A DNA stretch of 9,986 bases from an uncultured Clostridia bacterium (GCA_905235885.1 CAJONM010000187.1:1-9986), one strand, 5' to 3'; positions 1 through 5,927 are shown, counted from the first letter of the stretch. Program-made: numbers and translations. Notes: generated from the letters alone by a model not told the origin.

Positions 1-119
1 AGCAGCTTTCGCGGCATAAACGCTAGTTTAGCACAAAAAATTAATTTCTGAAAAAAACTTACACAGATTACTTGACAAACCCACTTTCCCTTGCTCAACC
101 CATAAAGCGCGATTGTGTT

Positions 120-563
120 TTAATGCATAGGTGGCCGATATTCTGAATTATCAAAAGCAATTATCATGGTAAAAACGCTTGGTATGAAAAACATACCGAT
201 CTTGAACAGCTTGCCTTTACCGAAGCAATCGCACATTTTGATTATATGTATCAGCTCAGATGCTACGGTGATCAACGCGGTAGGTATACCGAATACGATT
301 ACCGCCCATTCGGGTATTACGGATGAGGATTCAAATATCAGTTCCACGATCCATGTACAGATTTCCAAAATGAACCAAATGTGACTCATACCTACAATAT
401 GGTGTGAGACATAGATATTATATATGGGTATCAGCGATTTCCAGCCTTTTTCGCCTGCCTTTCTAAGTATCCTCCATTCTGTAATAATGAGCAGCACATA
501 GACTGCAATACCAATTATGATCAAGGTGGGAGAAAGGGCACCGATTTCGGGTATATTAATCAT
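120..563 (-). CDS. Small integral membrane protein, DUF5684-like
   Basis: 147-residue protein on the minus strand, starting at the ATG at 563-561 behind an AGAGGT ribosome binding site. Hydrophobic stretches lie at about residues 11-29, 55-75, 85-105 and 118-135, suggesting a small polytopic membrane protein without a cleavable signal. After the first membrane segment comes a tryptophan followed by a Lys-Ala-Gly-x-Lys-Gly-Trp-Lys-Ser-x-Ile-Pro-Ile-Tyr-Asn stretch (about residues 35-49). This 'KAGxxGWxxxIPIYN' pattern is typical of DUF5684-type proteins of Firmicutes and Bacteroidetes, whose role is unknown. It is transcribed divergently from the AI-2E permease and has its own promoter at 629-657. 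No partner gene is visible. The family call rests on motif recognition; the function is unknown. Confidence 0.75.
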   Translation of the reverse strand: MINIPEIGALSPTLIIIGIAVYVLLIITEWRILRKAGEKGWKSLIPIYNIYVSHHIVGMSHIWFILEICTWIVELIFESSSVIPEWAVIVFGIPTALITVASELIHIIKMCDCFGKGKLFKIGMFFIPSVFTMIIAFDNSEYRPPMH

Positions 564-628
564 ATTTTGACCTCTTTATTTTTCTTTCGTCTTATGTATT
601 TCTTCTTTATGCTAAAAATCATGTGAAG

Positions 629-657
629 ATTATATCATAGAGAATTGAAAAAAGCAA
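629..657 (-). promoter_or_regulatory. Promoter of the DUF5684-like gene
   Basis: On the minus strand a TTGCTT -35 box (plus 652-657) is separated by exactly 17 bases from a perfect TATAAT -10 box (plus 629-634). This lies about 66 bases upstream of the start codon at 563. Both the spacing and the -10 match a housekeeping sigma-A promoter. Confidence 0.75.
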
Positions 658-800
658 GTTTTTTGTCGAGGGGTTAATACTTTGTGACTAAAATGTAATA
701 CAATTTTGAATGAACACGCTGATTGTCTCATCGTGTGAGACTGTGCTATATAGCGGATCTGACATGCTCATTATCTTGCTGCGGCATGATTTAAAATCAC

Positions 801-829
801 TTGACAAAGCAATTGAACTATAGTAAAAT
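801..829 (+). promoter_or_regulatory. Promoter of the AI-2E permease gene
   Basis: TTGACA (801-806), a 17-base spacer, then TAAAAT (824-829): near-consensus sigma-A spacing and boxes. The start codon follows at 894 with a GAAGGAG site before it, giving an untranslated leader of about 58 bases. A longer reading frame opens with a TTG that is part of this -35 box, so that longer start is not credible. Confidence 0.85.
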
Positions 830-893
830 ATACTCAAATGGAGGTGTGTTTGTTAAAACACAAATCATTGAATTCAATCGAAGGAGAATCATC

Positions 894-2078
894 ATGATAA
901 GTTTTATTAAAAAATATTCAAAATGGGTAACTATTTTTATTTTGGGTGTGGCGCTTATTGCTGTTTATAAGACCTTTGACAGCTTCCATGTTGTCAAAAC
1001 GATAGCCGGCGTCGTACTAAAGGCAATAATGCCGTTTATATCCGCATTTGTGATAGCATATCTTCTGAGTATCCCACTCAAAAAGATTGATTCGTTCATA
1101 CAGAAGCATGCCAAGGGTAAATTCTTACTTAAGCATTCGTATGCCATCAGCATAGCAGTGGTTTATCTTGTATTCATAATGATAGTGATAGCGGCACTGT
1201 CCTTCATTATTCCGGCATTGTTCAAGAGCTTGGCAGACATGATAATGAACTTGCCGGCATATGCGGAGATATTCTTTAACTACATAAACAACCTTGAAGC
1301 AGCCAAAATCGTCGGGTTACATTTTGATGTTAATGCTATTGAGAAGTCATTCACCAACCTCATTAGCTCGATCGATACAAAAGCTCTGAGCAAGTTTGCG
1401 CAAGGCGGACTGACATCCGTTACATCCGGTGTCGCTACCATCGCTTCTACAACGCTCAACTCGTTTATAGCGATCATTGCATCGATATATATGCTGATCG
1501 ATAAGGACAGGATAAAAAGAGGCATAAAGCGTGTCGTAGCGGCTATGTCAAAAAGTGAAAAGGTCGAAAGCGGATTTGAGCAGTTTGCAAGGATCAACGA
1601 GATATTTACTCAGTATATATATTCACGACTCATTTGCTGCTCTATAATGGCTATAGTCTGCACGATCATTCTTGCGCTTCTCGGCGAGAAATATGCTTTG
1701 GTATTAGGCATATTTATAGGTGTTATGGATCTGATCCCATATTTCGGCTCCATAATCGCCACTGTGGCAAGCGCGATAATAGCAGCAATATCCGGCGGTG
1801 CGCTTCACGCTGTCTGGTGTACCATCGCGCTCTTTATCATGCAGCAGATAGACGGAAATGTCATTGCTCCGCGCGTTATGGGTGACAGGCTCGATATACG
1901 CCCGCTCACAATAATTGTGGCTGTTTCGGTCGGCGGCGCGATATTCGGATTTGTAGGTATGCTTATATCTGTACCGGTAGTTGCGATAATCCGTGTTATG
2001 TTTGTTGAATATATTCATGCAAGAGAAAAAAAGCAGCTTCAGGCAACGGAGCCGACAGAGACTGCTGAGGGCGAGTAA
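894..2078 (+). CDS. AI-2E family transporter (PF01594-type permease)
   Basis: 394-residue polytopic inner-membrane protein. The start is the ATG at 894, preceded by AAGGAG (881-886). Hydrophobic segments lie near residues 12-26, 36-60, 84-109, 186-203, 246-263, 266-282, 284-302, 304-318 and 337-370. The hydrophilic region 110-185 fits the family's soluble insertion. The C-terminal half carries the family's most conserved features: DLIPYFGS at about 279-286, GNVIAPRVMGDRLDI at 321-335, then P-L-T-I-I. Family members are proposed exporters of autoinducer-2 or other solutes, and some act as Na+/H+ antiporters; the substrate here is not predictable. The C-terminus after residue 375 is charged and cytoplasmic. 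The gene has its own promoter, and no terminator is visible directly downstream. Confidence 0.93.
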   Translation: MISFIKKYSKWVTIFILGVALIAVYKTFDSFHVVKTIAGVVLKAIMPFISAFVIAYLLSIPLKKIDSFIQKHAKGKFLLKHSYAISIAVVYLVFIMIVIAALSFIIPALFKSLADMIMNLPAYAEIFFNYINNLEAAKIVGLHFDVNAIEKSFTNLISSIDTKALSKFAQGGLTSVTSGVATIASTTLNSFIAIIASIYMLIDKDRIKRGIKRVVAAMSKSEKVESGFEQFARINEIFTQYIYSRLICCSIMAIVCTIILALLGEKYALVLGIFIGVMDLIPYFGSIIATVASAIIAAISGGALHAVWCTIALFIMQQIDGNVIAPRVMGDRLDIRPLTIIVAVSVGGAIFGFVGMLISVPVVAIIRVMFVEYIHAREKKQLQATEPTETAEGE

Positions 2079-2283
2079 GCACCGAAGGTATACACAGGCA
2101 AGCGAGAACCTGGGTTCGCTCGTGATCAACGAGAAAACCGGCGAACCTGAGATCATAGACCTCGGCGTGGATGCGCAGCTGAATCTCGAACGCGGCGTAG
2201 TCGTTACGACCGTTGAAAACGAGTCCATACCCGAAGAGGCGATCCCTATCTTTGGACCGGATAACTGCCATAACAACGACTAG
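2079..2283 (+). pseudogene. Orphan acidic reading frame, possible protein C-terminus
   Basis: Directly after the permease stop, the +1 frame stays open to the TAG at 2281-2283. It reads as a soluble, Glu/Asp-rich sequence with INEKTGEPEIIDLG near the middle and NCHNND at the end. Codon choice resembles the flanking genes, unlike a random frame. No ATG begins it; the only internal candidate is a GTG at about 2122 without a good ribosome binding site. It may be the surviving end of a deleted gene, or a former tail of the permease now separated by a frameshift. I do not recognise the family. Confidence 0.4.
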
Positions 2284-2339
2284 AGCGACAGGCTTAAAAA
2301 TGCATTTCAAAGAACTCAGAGAGTTTTTAGGTAACGGTA

Positions 2340-2368
2340 TTGACCAAGGGGTATGTATAGAGTATAAT
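2340..2368 (+). promoter_or_regulatory. Near-consensus promoter upstream of the broken hydrolase
   Basis: TTGACC (2340-2345), 17-base spacer, TATAAT (2363-2368). The ATG of the hydrolase N-terminal fragment follows at 2397. The promoter looks intact although the gene behind it is not, so it may still make an RNA through the scrambled region. Confidence 0.75.
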
Positions 2369-2396
2369 ATATGTTATAAGTCCGGCGGGATATATT

Positions 2397-2492
2397 ATGA
2401 AAAGTTTAAGTGCAAAAATGATGACAGGACTGCTTCAATTATGGCCGAAGTACACGGCAGAGCAATGCGAGCGAAAAACCTCCTCCGGCTGA
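2397..2492 (+). pseudogene. N-terminal fragment of an alpha/beta-hydrolase gene
   Basis: From the ATG at 2397 (weak GGCGGGA site before it) a 31-codon frame opens with MKSLSAKMMTGLLQLW and stops at 2490-2492. An amphipathic start of this kind is common at the head of acetyl-esterase-like alpha/beta hydrolases. Its position right after a promoter and right before blocks of such an enzyme supports reading it as the authentic N-terminus. Similarity stops at about residue 26, near 2463-2475, where the inverted middle block begins; the last few codons read the wrong strand of that block. This assignment depends on context and is weaker than those of the other two blocks. Confidence 0.5.
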
Positions 2493-2693
2493 ATCGCCCA
2501 TAAGTATGATCTTTTTGTCCGGATGCTCCGCGCAGTGCTTTTTATACAGCGAAACGATGAGATCAAAAGCTTCCTTATAGGTCGCAAACGGCGTCAGACG
2601 GTATCCGGGCGCGATAACAAGCGCATTCGTTTCATTGACGAGCTTTTCGATAAATCTCCAATGATCCGGAAGAAAATCATGGTGGTATGCATA
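2463..2693 (-). pseudogene. Inverted middle block of an alpha/beta-hydrolase (esterase/lipase) gene
   Basis: Read on the minus strand this block gives AYHHDFLPDHWRFIEKL, then VIAPGYRL, and ends with the nucleophile elbow GDSAGGGFSLAL. These are consecutive landmarks of the acetyl-esterase/hormone-sensitive-lipase type of alpha/beta hydrolase: the stretch just after the oxyanion HGG motif, the strand leading to the elbow, and the catalytic serine in G-D-S-A-G. The HGG motif is missing because homology begins immediately after where it should be. The open minus frame extends from 2768 to 2439, but the sequence outside this block does not look like the family. The block is in opposite orientation to the N- and C-terminal pieces on either side. 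It cannot make an active enzyme as it stands. Confidence 0.75.
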
Positions 2694-2783
2694 GCGGACG
2701 GGATGAACCATGTATATCCGTTTTACCCGATCGAGGAAGCTATTCCGGCATATCATAAAGTGTTCCATATCATCATGAGATGA
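2682..2783 (+). pseudogene. C-terminal fragment of the same alpha/beta-hydrolase gene
   Basis: On the plus strand the frame ending in the TGA at 2781-2783 reads ADGMNHVYPFYPIEEA and then a short amphipathic helix. This matches the end of acetyl-esterase-like hydrolases: a glycine, the catalytic-histidine loop (His in M-N-H-V), then P-I-x-E-A and a final helix. Upstream of about 2694 the same frame is the reverse complement of the inverted middle block. The gene's end is therefore in its original orientation, and about 110 residues that normally lie between the elbow and this loop are absent. Confidence 0.7.
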
Positions 2784-2825
2784 GCTTCACTTTAATTCAT
2801 ATTTAGTCAAGTCCAAAAGAGTGAG

Positions 2826-2846
2826 AGGGCGGAGATTATCCGCCCT
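2826..2846. repeat. GC-rich hairpin after the hydrolase remnant
   Basis: An 8-bp perfect inverted repeat (AGGGCGGA at 2826-2833, TCCGCCCT at 2839-2846) with a 5-base loop GATTA. It sits about 43 bases after the hydrolase stop and may be the former gene's terminator. It lacks a proper T-run on the plus-strand side (TGCTCGATT follows), so it is not a clear intrinsic terminator. Confidence 0.45.
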
Positions 2847-2861
2847 GCTCGATTATATATC

Positions 2862-2975
2862 TAAACAGCCAGTACCGGCTGGAGTTGTCTTCCGCTAAGA
2901 GCCGTTTCTACGGTGTCATTTATTTTTGCAAAGTAGCACACGAGGGAAGCTGGCTTATTTATATGATCGTCCATT
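2862..2975 (-). pseudogene. Short minus-strand reading-frame remnant, unrecognised
   Basis: The minus strand has a frame with an ATG at about 2975 that ends in a TAG near 2862. It encodes about 37 residues including MDDHINKPASLVCYFAKI and ETALSGRQLQPVLAV. The same frame continues upstream of the ATG (NRINYTLS) to a TAA near 3002, and beyond that stop reads MALLRGFRWVVTP. Protein-like composition on both sides of one stop, and no ribosome binding site before the ATG, suggest a decayed gene. I do not recognise the family. Confidence 0.3.
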
Positions 2976-3122
2976 GAAAGCGTATAGTTGATACGATTTT
3001 ACGGTGTAACGACCCATCTGAAACCGCGTAACAAAGCCATTTCTGAAAATCAGACTATTCCGGCAGTCTTTACATTATTCTCTTAAAACGCCTTCGGTTT
3101 TATGCACTGTGTAAGATTTGAA

Positions 3123-3141
3123 TACCTTTTAACGAAAGGTA
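3123..3141. repeat. Hairpin I upstream of the excisionase-like gene
   Basis: Perfect 7-bp inverted repeat: TACCTTT (3123-3129) and AAAGGTA (3135-3141) around a TAACG loop. It contains CCTTTTAAC, which recurs in hairpin II. Confidence 0.6.
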
Positions 3142-3144
3142 CAT

Positions 3145-3177
3145 AAAAAGTTAAAAAGTTTAACCTTTTAACTTTTT
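3145..3177. repeat. Hairpin II: perfect 12-bp inverted repeat
   Basis: AAAAAGTTAAAA (3145-3156) and TTTTAACTTTTT (3166-3177) are exact reverse complements around a 9-base loop. The 3' arm ends in five T's and the 5' arm begins with five A's, so it could act as a weak terminator in either direction. It could equally be a protein-binding site or an element end. The stem is almost all A/T. Confidence 0.65.
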
Positions 3178-3191
3178 GTAGGGCAGGGTGG

Positions 3192-3272
3192 GTGCAAATT
3201 AGGAACAAGAAAGAAAAGTATGCGAATACATCGGTTACCAGCTCGCCTTTAATATTTAAGAAAGGTGATTAA
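3192..3272 (+). CDS. Possible 26-residue leader peptide abutting the excisionase-like gene
   Basis: A GTG at 3192 opens a 26-codon frame (MQIRNKKEKYANTSVTSSPL then IFKKGD) ending in a TAA at 3270-3272. That stop directly abuts the ATG at 3273, an arrangement that would couple translation. A purine-rich AGGGTGG lies just before the GTG. The frame is also open upstream without a start, so it may be a remnant or chance. Low confidence. Confidence 0.2.
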   Translation: MQIRNKKEKYANTSVTSSPLIFKKGD

Positions 3273-3470
3273 ATGGAAAAGAAATTTTACTTTGTTGAAG
3301 ATATTACGAAAATGCTAAATGTATCTAAGGCTACTGCCTATAGAATTATACATAATCTTAACGAAGAATTAAAAACGGCTGGATATATAACAATAGCTGG
3401 CAGAGTGCCAGTGAGCTTTTTTGAAAAAAGATTTTACGCTGATATTGATTTTTCTGCAAAAATGTTATAG
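3273..3470 (+). CDS. Excisionase-like winged helix-turn-helix DNA-binding protein
   Basis: 65-residue basic protein starting at the ATG at 3273, with AAAGGTGAT 5-13 bases before it. Residues 8-31 form a helix-turn-helix (VEDITKMLNVSKATAYRII, with S-K-A-T-A-Y as the recognition helix). Residues 37-55 (GYITIAGRVPVSFFEKRFY) look like the beta wing and final helix. This size and layout are typical of the small excisionase/regulator proteins (ICEBs1 Xis-like, MerR-type fold) in integrative conjugative elements of Firmicutes, where they direct integrase towards excision. No integrase, relaxase or other transfer gene is nearby, so it is an orphan. It is more A/T-rich than its neighbours, which fits acquired DNA. 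It could instead be a repressor-like regulator. Confidence 0.65.
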   Translation: MEKKFYFVEDITKMLNVSKATAYRIIHNLNEELKTAGYITIAGRVPVSFFEKRFYADIDFSAKML

Positions 3471-3522
3471 AATATACAATAATAAATAAATTGCTATTAA
3501 ATGTATATGTATATATTTTTGT

Positions 3523-3552
3523 GCGTACTAAAAGCGTACTAATAATTTTAGT
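3523..3552. repeat. Tandem GCGTACTAA repeat with overlapping inverted repeat
   Basis: GCGTACTAA occurs at 3523-3531 and 3534-3542, with an 11-base period (one helical turn). ACTAAAA (3527-3533) and TTTTAGT (3546-3552) form an overlapping 7-bp inverted repeat. It lies 53 bases past the excisionase-like gene. It could be a recombinase or excisionase arm site, or part of an attachment site; this is inferred from position and spacing only. Confidence 0.45.
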
Positions 3553-3631
3553 AGTCAAACTTTTTCATAATAAATCTTCAGAAAATTGAGAATGATGATA
3601 CGGTTTTATCTCATTTTATACAAATGATTAA

Positions 3632-3993
3632 AGTATAGGGATAGAGTGGGAGTCGGGTCATTATGACTGGACGGAGACTTCAAACGGAATGCTTTCGGCG
3701 TACCTTGATGCGATTATCCCACTGAGGCTTGGCGGCAGTGATGTTCGTCTTTCTGAGAATTATACGCTGGAAGATCTTACAGACACCGGATATGTATCGG
3801 ATATAAAGATGTTCGGAACAAGGACAACGGAATATGACGAGAACGAGTACACGCACGGCATGGTATGAGAAATATAACCATAAGCGAAACAACAGATATA
3901 CAGCTTGAATGTACAATAACAGACGACTCGACTGTAAAGCTGTTTATATGGGACACAAACCAAAGACCGCTTCATGCGCCGTTTGAACTGTGA
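3632..3993 (+). pseudogene. Truncated, frameshifted C-terminus of a probable secreted protein
   Basis: Two coding-like frames adjoin. The first is open from after a TAA (3629-3631) to the TGA at 3866-3868. It includes ESGHYDWTETSNGMLSAYLD and ENYTLEDLTDTGYVSD. The second, in another frame, runs from about 3865 to the TGA at 3991-3993: it reads RNITISETTDIQLECTITDD, then STVKLFIWDTNQRPLHAP. The V-K-L-F-I-W-D ending resembles the last beta strand of extracellular clostridial carbohydrate-active or cell-surface proteins. A frameshift near 3840-3868 would join the two into one 120-residue C-terminus. The N-terminal bulk is missing. The second frame alone could start at the ATG at 3865 (42 residues), but it has no convincing ribosome site. 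It ends 19 bases before xylB. Confidence 0.55.
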
Positions 3994-4012
3994 CAGTAAA
4001 AAGAGGGAAACT

Positions 4013-5530
4013 ATGAAATATCTTATAGGGATAGATCTCGGCACATCCGGGACGAAAACAGTGCTGTTTGACGAGAACGGGAATACAATAAAAAGCCATA
4101 TGGTCGAGTATCCCATGTATCAGCCTCAGAACGGTTGGGCAGAGCAGGATCCGAGAGATTGGTACAATGCGGCAGTACAGACGCTAAGAGCCGTAACGGA
4201 CGGCATAGACGCGTCAGATATAGCCGGAATAGGCATATCGGGGCAGATGCATTCTCTTGTAATGCTGGATGAAAATAATGATGTCATCCGTCCGGCAATA
4301 CTTTGGTGTGACGGAAGAACGGCACAGGAGTGCAAGGAGATAACCGACAAGGTCGGCTATGATCGTCTTATTGCCATTACGGCAAATCCTGCGCTTACGG
4401 GCTTTACAGCGTCAAAGATATTATGGGTGCGTAAACATGAACCTGAAAACTATGCGCGCTGCCGCCATATCATGCTCGCAAAGGACTATGTACGCCTCAT
4501 GCTTACCGGCGCGTATGCGACCGATGTATCGGACGCAAGCGGAATGCAGCTGTTAGACATCAAAAACCGCTGTTGGTCAGAGGAGATCCTTGAAAAGCTG
4601 GATATAGATCCGTTGCTTTTAAATAAGGTGTATGAAAGCCCTGATATAACAGGCTATGTTACCAGTGCCGCATCAAAACTTACAGGTGTTCCTGCCGGCA
4701 CACCTGTTGTCGGCGGAGCAGGCGACAATGCGGCGGCAGCCGTCGGGACGGGTGTTGTTACAGAAGGAAAGGCGTTTACAACTATCGGTACATCCGGGGT
4801 GGTGTTCGCGCATACGAATGAGATGCATGTAGATCCCAAGGGTCGCGTTCATACATTTTGCTGCGCCGTACCTGGGCAGTGGCATGTTATGGGCGTGACA
4901 CTTGCGGCAGGACAATCGCTCAAATGGTTCAGAGACAATTTCTGCGCCGAGGAAATTGCGACGGCAAAAACTATGGGAGTTGATCCATATTATTTTACGG
5001 ACAAGGAAGCGGAGCAGTCTCCGATAGGCTGCAACAAGCTCATATATATGCCGTATTTGATGGGCGAACGCACGCCTCATCTCGATCCCGACTGTCGTGG
5101 CGCATTCATAGGTCTTTCCGCGATGCATACAAAACGCGACATGACCCGCGCCGTTATGGAAGGCGTTGTCTACAGTCTGCGTGATTGCTGCGAGATATTA
5201 AAGGGAATGGGCGTAGCAAGCGAGCAAATGGCAGCCTGCGGAGGAGGCGGTTCATCACCGTTATGGCGCACAATGCTTTCCGATACATATAATATGGATG
5301 TTACGACAGTCACCTCAAAGGAAGGTCCGGCTCTTGGCGCGGCGATCCTTGCCGGAGTGGGAGCAGGAATATATCCGAGTGTTCAGGAGGGCTGCAAGCG
5401 CGTAATAAAGATAAAAACGATGCAAAAGCCCGATTTGGCAAAGCATGAGGAATATGAAAAATATTATAACATCTATACGAAGCTGTATACGGCATTAAAG
5501 GATGAATATAAAGCGCTGGCGAAATTATAA
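4013..5530 (+). CDS. xylB: Xylulokinase (FGGY carbohydrate kinase)
   Basis: 505-residue cytosolic kinase predicted to phosphorylate D-xylulose to D-xylulose 5-phosphate with ATP, feeding pentoses into the pentose phosphate pathway. The start is the ATG at 4013 with AGAGGG 7 bases before it; an in-frame upstream ATG at 3974 lies inside the preceding remnant and lacks a site. Landmarks: phosphate-binding IGIDLGTSGTKT at 5-16, GISGQMHSLVMLD at 74-86, P-A-I-L-W-C-D-G-R at 94-102, the likely catalytic Asp238 in GGAGDNAAAAVGTG, IGTSGVVFA at 258-266, Y-L-M-G-E-R-T-P-H in the second half, and the C-terminal FGGY signature around GGGGSSPLWR. Length matches the family (about 480-520). No xylose isomerase gene is adjacent. 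The preceding gene is broken, so its promoter is unclear. Another pentulose is possible as substrate, but Q-M-H and W-x-D-G-R favour xylulose. Confidence 0.93.
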   Translation: MKYLIGIDLGTSGTKTVLFDENGNTIKSHMVEYPMYQPQNGWAEQDPRDWYNAAVQTLRAVTDGIDASDIAGIGISGQMHSLVMLDENNDVIRPAILWCDGRTAQECKEITDKVGYDRLIAITANPALTGFTASKILWVRKHEPENYARCRHIMLAKDYVRLMLTGAYATDVSDASGMQLLDIKNRCWSEEILEKLDIDPLLLNKVYESPDITGYVTSAASKLTGVPAGTPVVGGAGDNAAAAVGTGVVTEGKAFTTIGTSGVVFAHTNEMHVDPKGRVHTFCCAVPGQWHVMGVTLAAGQSLKWFRDNFCAEEIATAKTMGVDPYYFTDKEAEQSPIGCNKLIYMPYLMGERTPHLDPDCRGAFIGLSAMHTKRDMTRAVMEGVVYSLRDCCEILKGMGVASEQMAACGGGGSSPLWRTMLSDTYNMDVTTVTSKEGPALGAAILAGVGAGIYPSVQEGCKRVIKIKTMQKPDLAKHEEYEKYYNIYTKLYTALKDEYKALAKL

Positions 5531-5542
5531 AATCTTTTTAAC

Positions 5543-5575
5543 GGGTGGTACATTTGATGAATGTACCACCCTTTT
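5543..5575 (+). terminator. Rho-independent terminator after xylB
   Basis: Perfect 12-bp stem GGGTGGTACATT (5543-5554) / AATGTACCACCC (5560-5571) with a 5-base loop and TTTT after it. It begins 12 bases past the xylB stop and separates xylB from the ribosomal-protein cluster. Confidence 0.92.
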
Positions 5576-5628
5576 GCGGCATAAAAGACATAATTTTTCG
5601 ATTTTATTAAAAAAAGATAAAAAACAGC

Positions 5629-5657
5629 TTGACAAACAGCGTACGATATGCTAAAAT
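5629..5657 (+). promoter_or_regulatory. Promoter of the rpmG-secE-nusG-rplK-rplA operon
   Basis: TTGACA (5629-5634), 17-base spacer, TAAAAT (5652-5657). The rpmG start follows at 5740, leaving a leader of about 75 bases that contains a run of nine T's but no clear terminator. Confidence 0.88.
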
Positions 5658-5739
5658 AGCTGTGAATAGAAAAAGGTTCTTTTTTTTTGCTGTGCATTTT
5701 TTGGCAGGAGAGCCTGTAAACATAACGGAGGTAAAGATA

Positions 5740-5889
5740 ATGAGAGTTAAGATCACATTGGCTTGTACAGAGTGTAAGCAGAGAAATTATAACACTATGA
5801 AGAACAAGAAGAATGATCCCGACAGACTTGAAATGAGCAAGTATTGCAGATTTTGCAGAAAACATACTACACATAAGGAAACAAAGTAA
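5740..5889 (+). CDS. rpmG: 50S ribosomal protein L33
   Basis: 49 residues, starting at the ATG at 5740 behind GGAGG (5727-5731). It matches the bacterial L33 length and pattern, with N-terminal RVKITLACTECKQRNY and C-terminal YCRFCRKHTTHKETK. Two C-x-x-C pairs (Cys9/12 and Cys36/39) make this the zinc-binding form of L33. L33 binds 23S rRNA near the E site of the large subunit. It heads the operon ahead of secE and nusG, a common order in Firmicutes. An upstream in-frame extension would run into the promoter and is rejected. Confidence 0.96.
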   Translation: MRVKITLACTECKQRNYNTMKNKKNDPDRLEMSKYCRFCRKHTTHKETK

Positions 5890-5927
5890 TTTCGGGACGA
5901 GCTTTATATTATAAGGAGTTGAATAGT

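Larger units (their letters stand above)
564..893. other. Divergent intergenic region with a small hairpin
   Basis: This gap of about 330 bases separates two divergent genes. It carries the minus-strand promoter at 629-657 and the plus-strand promoter at 801-829. Between them a perfect 6-bp inverted repeat, GTCTCA (725-730) and TGAGAC (736-741), has a 5-base loop. It lies outside both predicted transcripts, so it could be an operator rather than an RNA structure. I see no RNA gene and no other coding frame here. Confidence 0.4.
2784..3272. other. Gene-poor stretch with remnants and hairpins
   Basis: No intact gene is seen in these 489 bases. Contents: a GC-rich hairpin (2826-2846), a short minus-strand reading frame (2862-2975), two AT-rich hairpins (3123-3177), and a short GTG-initiated frame (3192-3272) that abuts the next gene. 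It looks like decayed accessory DNA. Confidence 0.5.

Noticed and set aside
1..119. Possible C-terminal codons of a plus-strand gene ending at about 51, and a TTGACA at 72-77
   Set aside because: Only about 16 codons are visible with no family signal, and no -10 box lies at a suitable distance from the TTGACA.
725..741. Riboswitch or RNA gene from the GTCTCA hairpin in the divergent region
   Set aside because: It lies upstream of the only plus-strand promoter and has a single 6-bp stem with no recognised motif.
801..893. A 31-residue N-terminal extension of the AI-2E permease starting at a TTG
   Set aside because: The TTG is part of the -35 box and the -10 lies inside the extension; the ATG at 894 has a good ribosome binding site.
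2213..2503. Open plus-strand frame of 96 codons across the hydrolase promoter and N-terminus
   Set aside because: It runs through a promoter and overlaps a better frame from 2397; its composition is not protein-like.
2523..2681. Plus-strand frame leading into the hydrolase C-terminus
   Set aside because: It is the reverse strand of the inverted hydrolase block; only codons after about 2694 resemble the family.
3273..3560. A toxin-antitoxin or phage-repressor module around the small helix-turn-helix gene
   Set aside because: No partner gene or toxin-like frame exists on either side; an excisionase-like orphan fits better.
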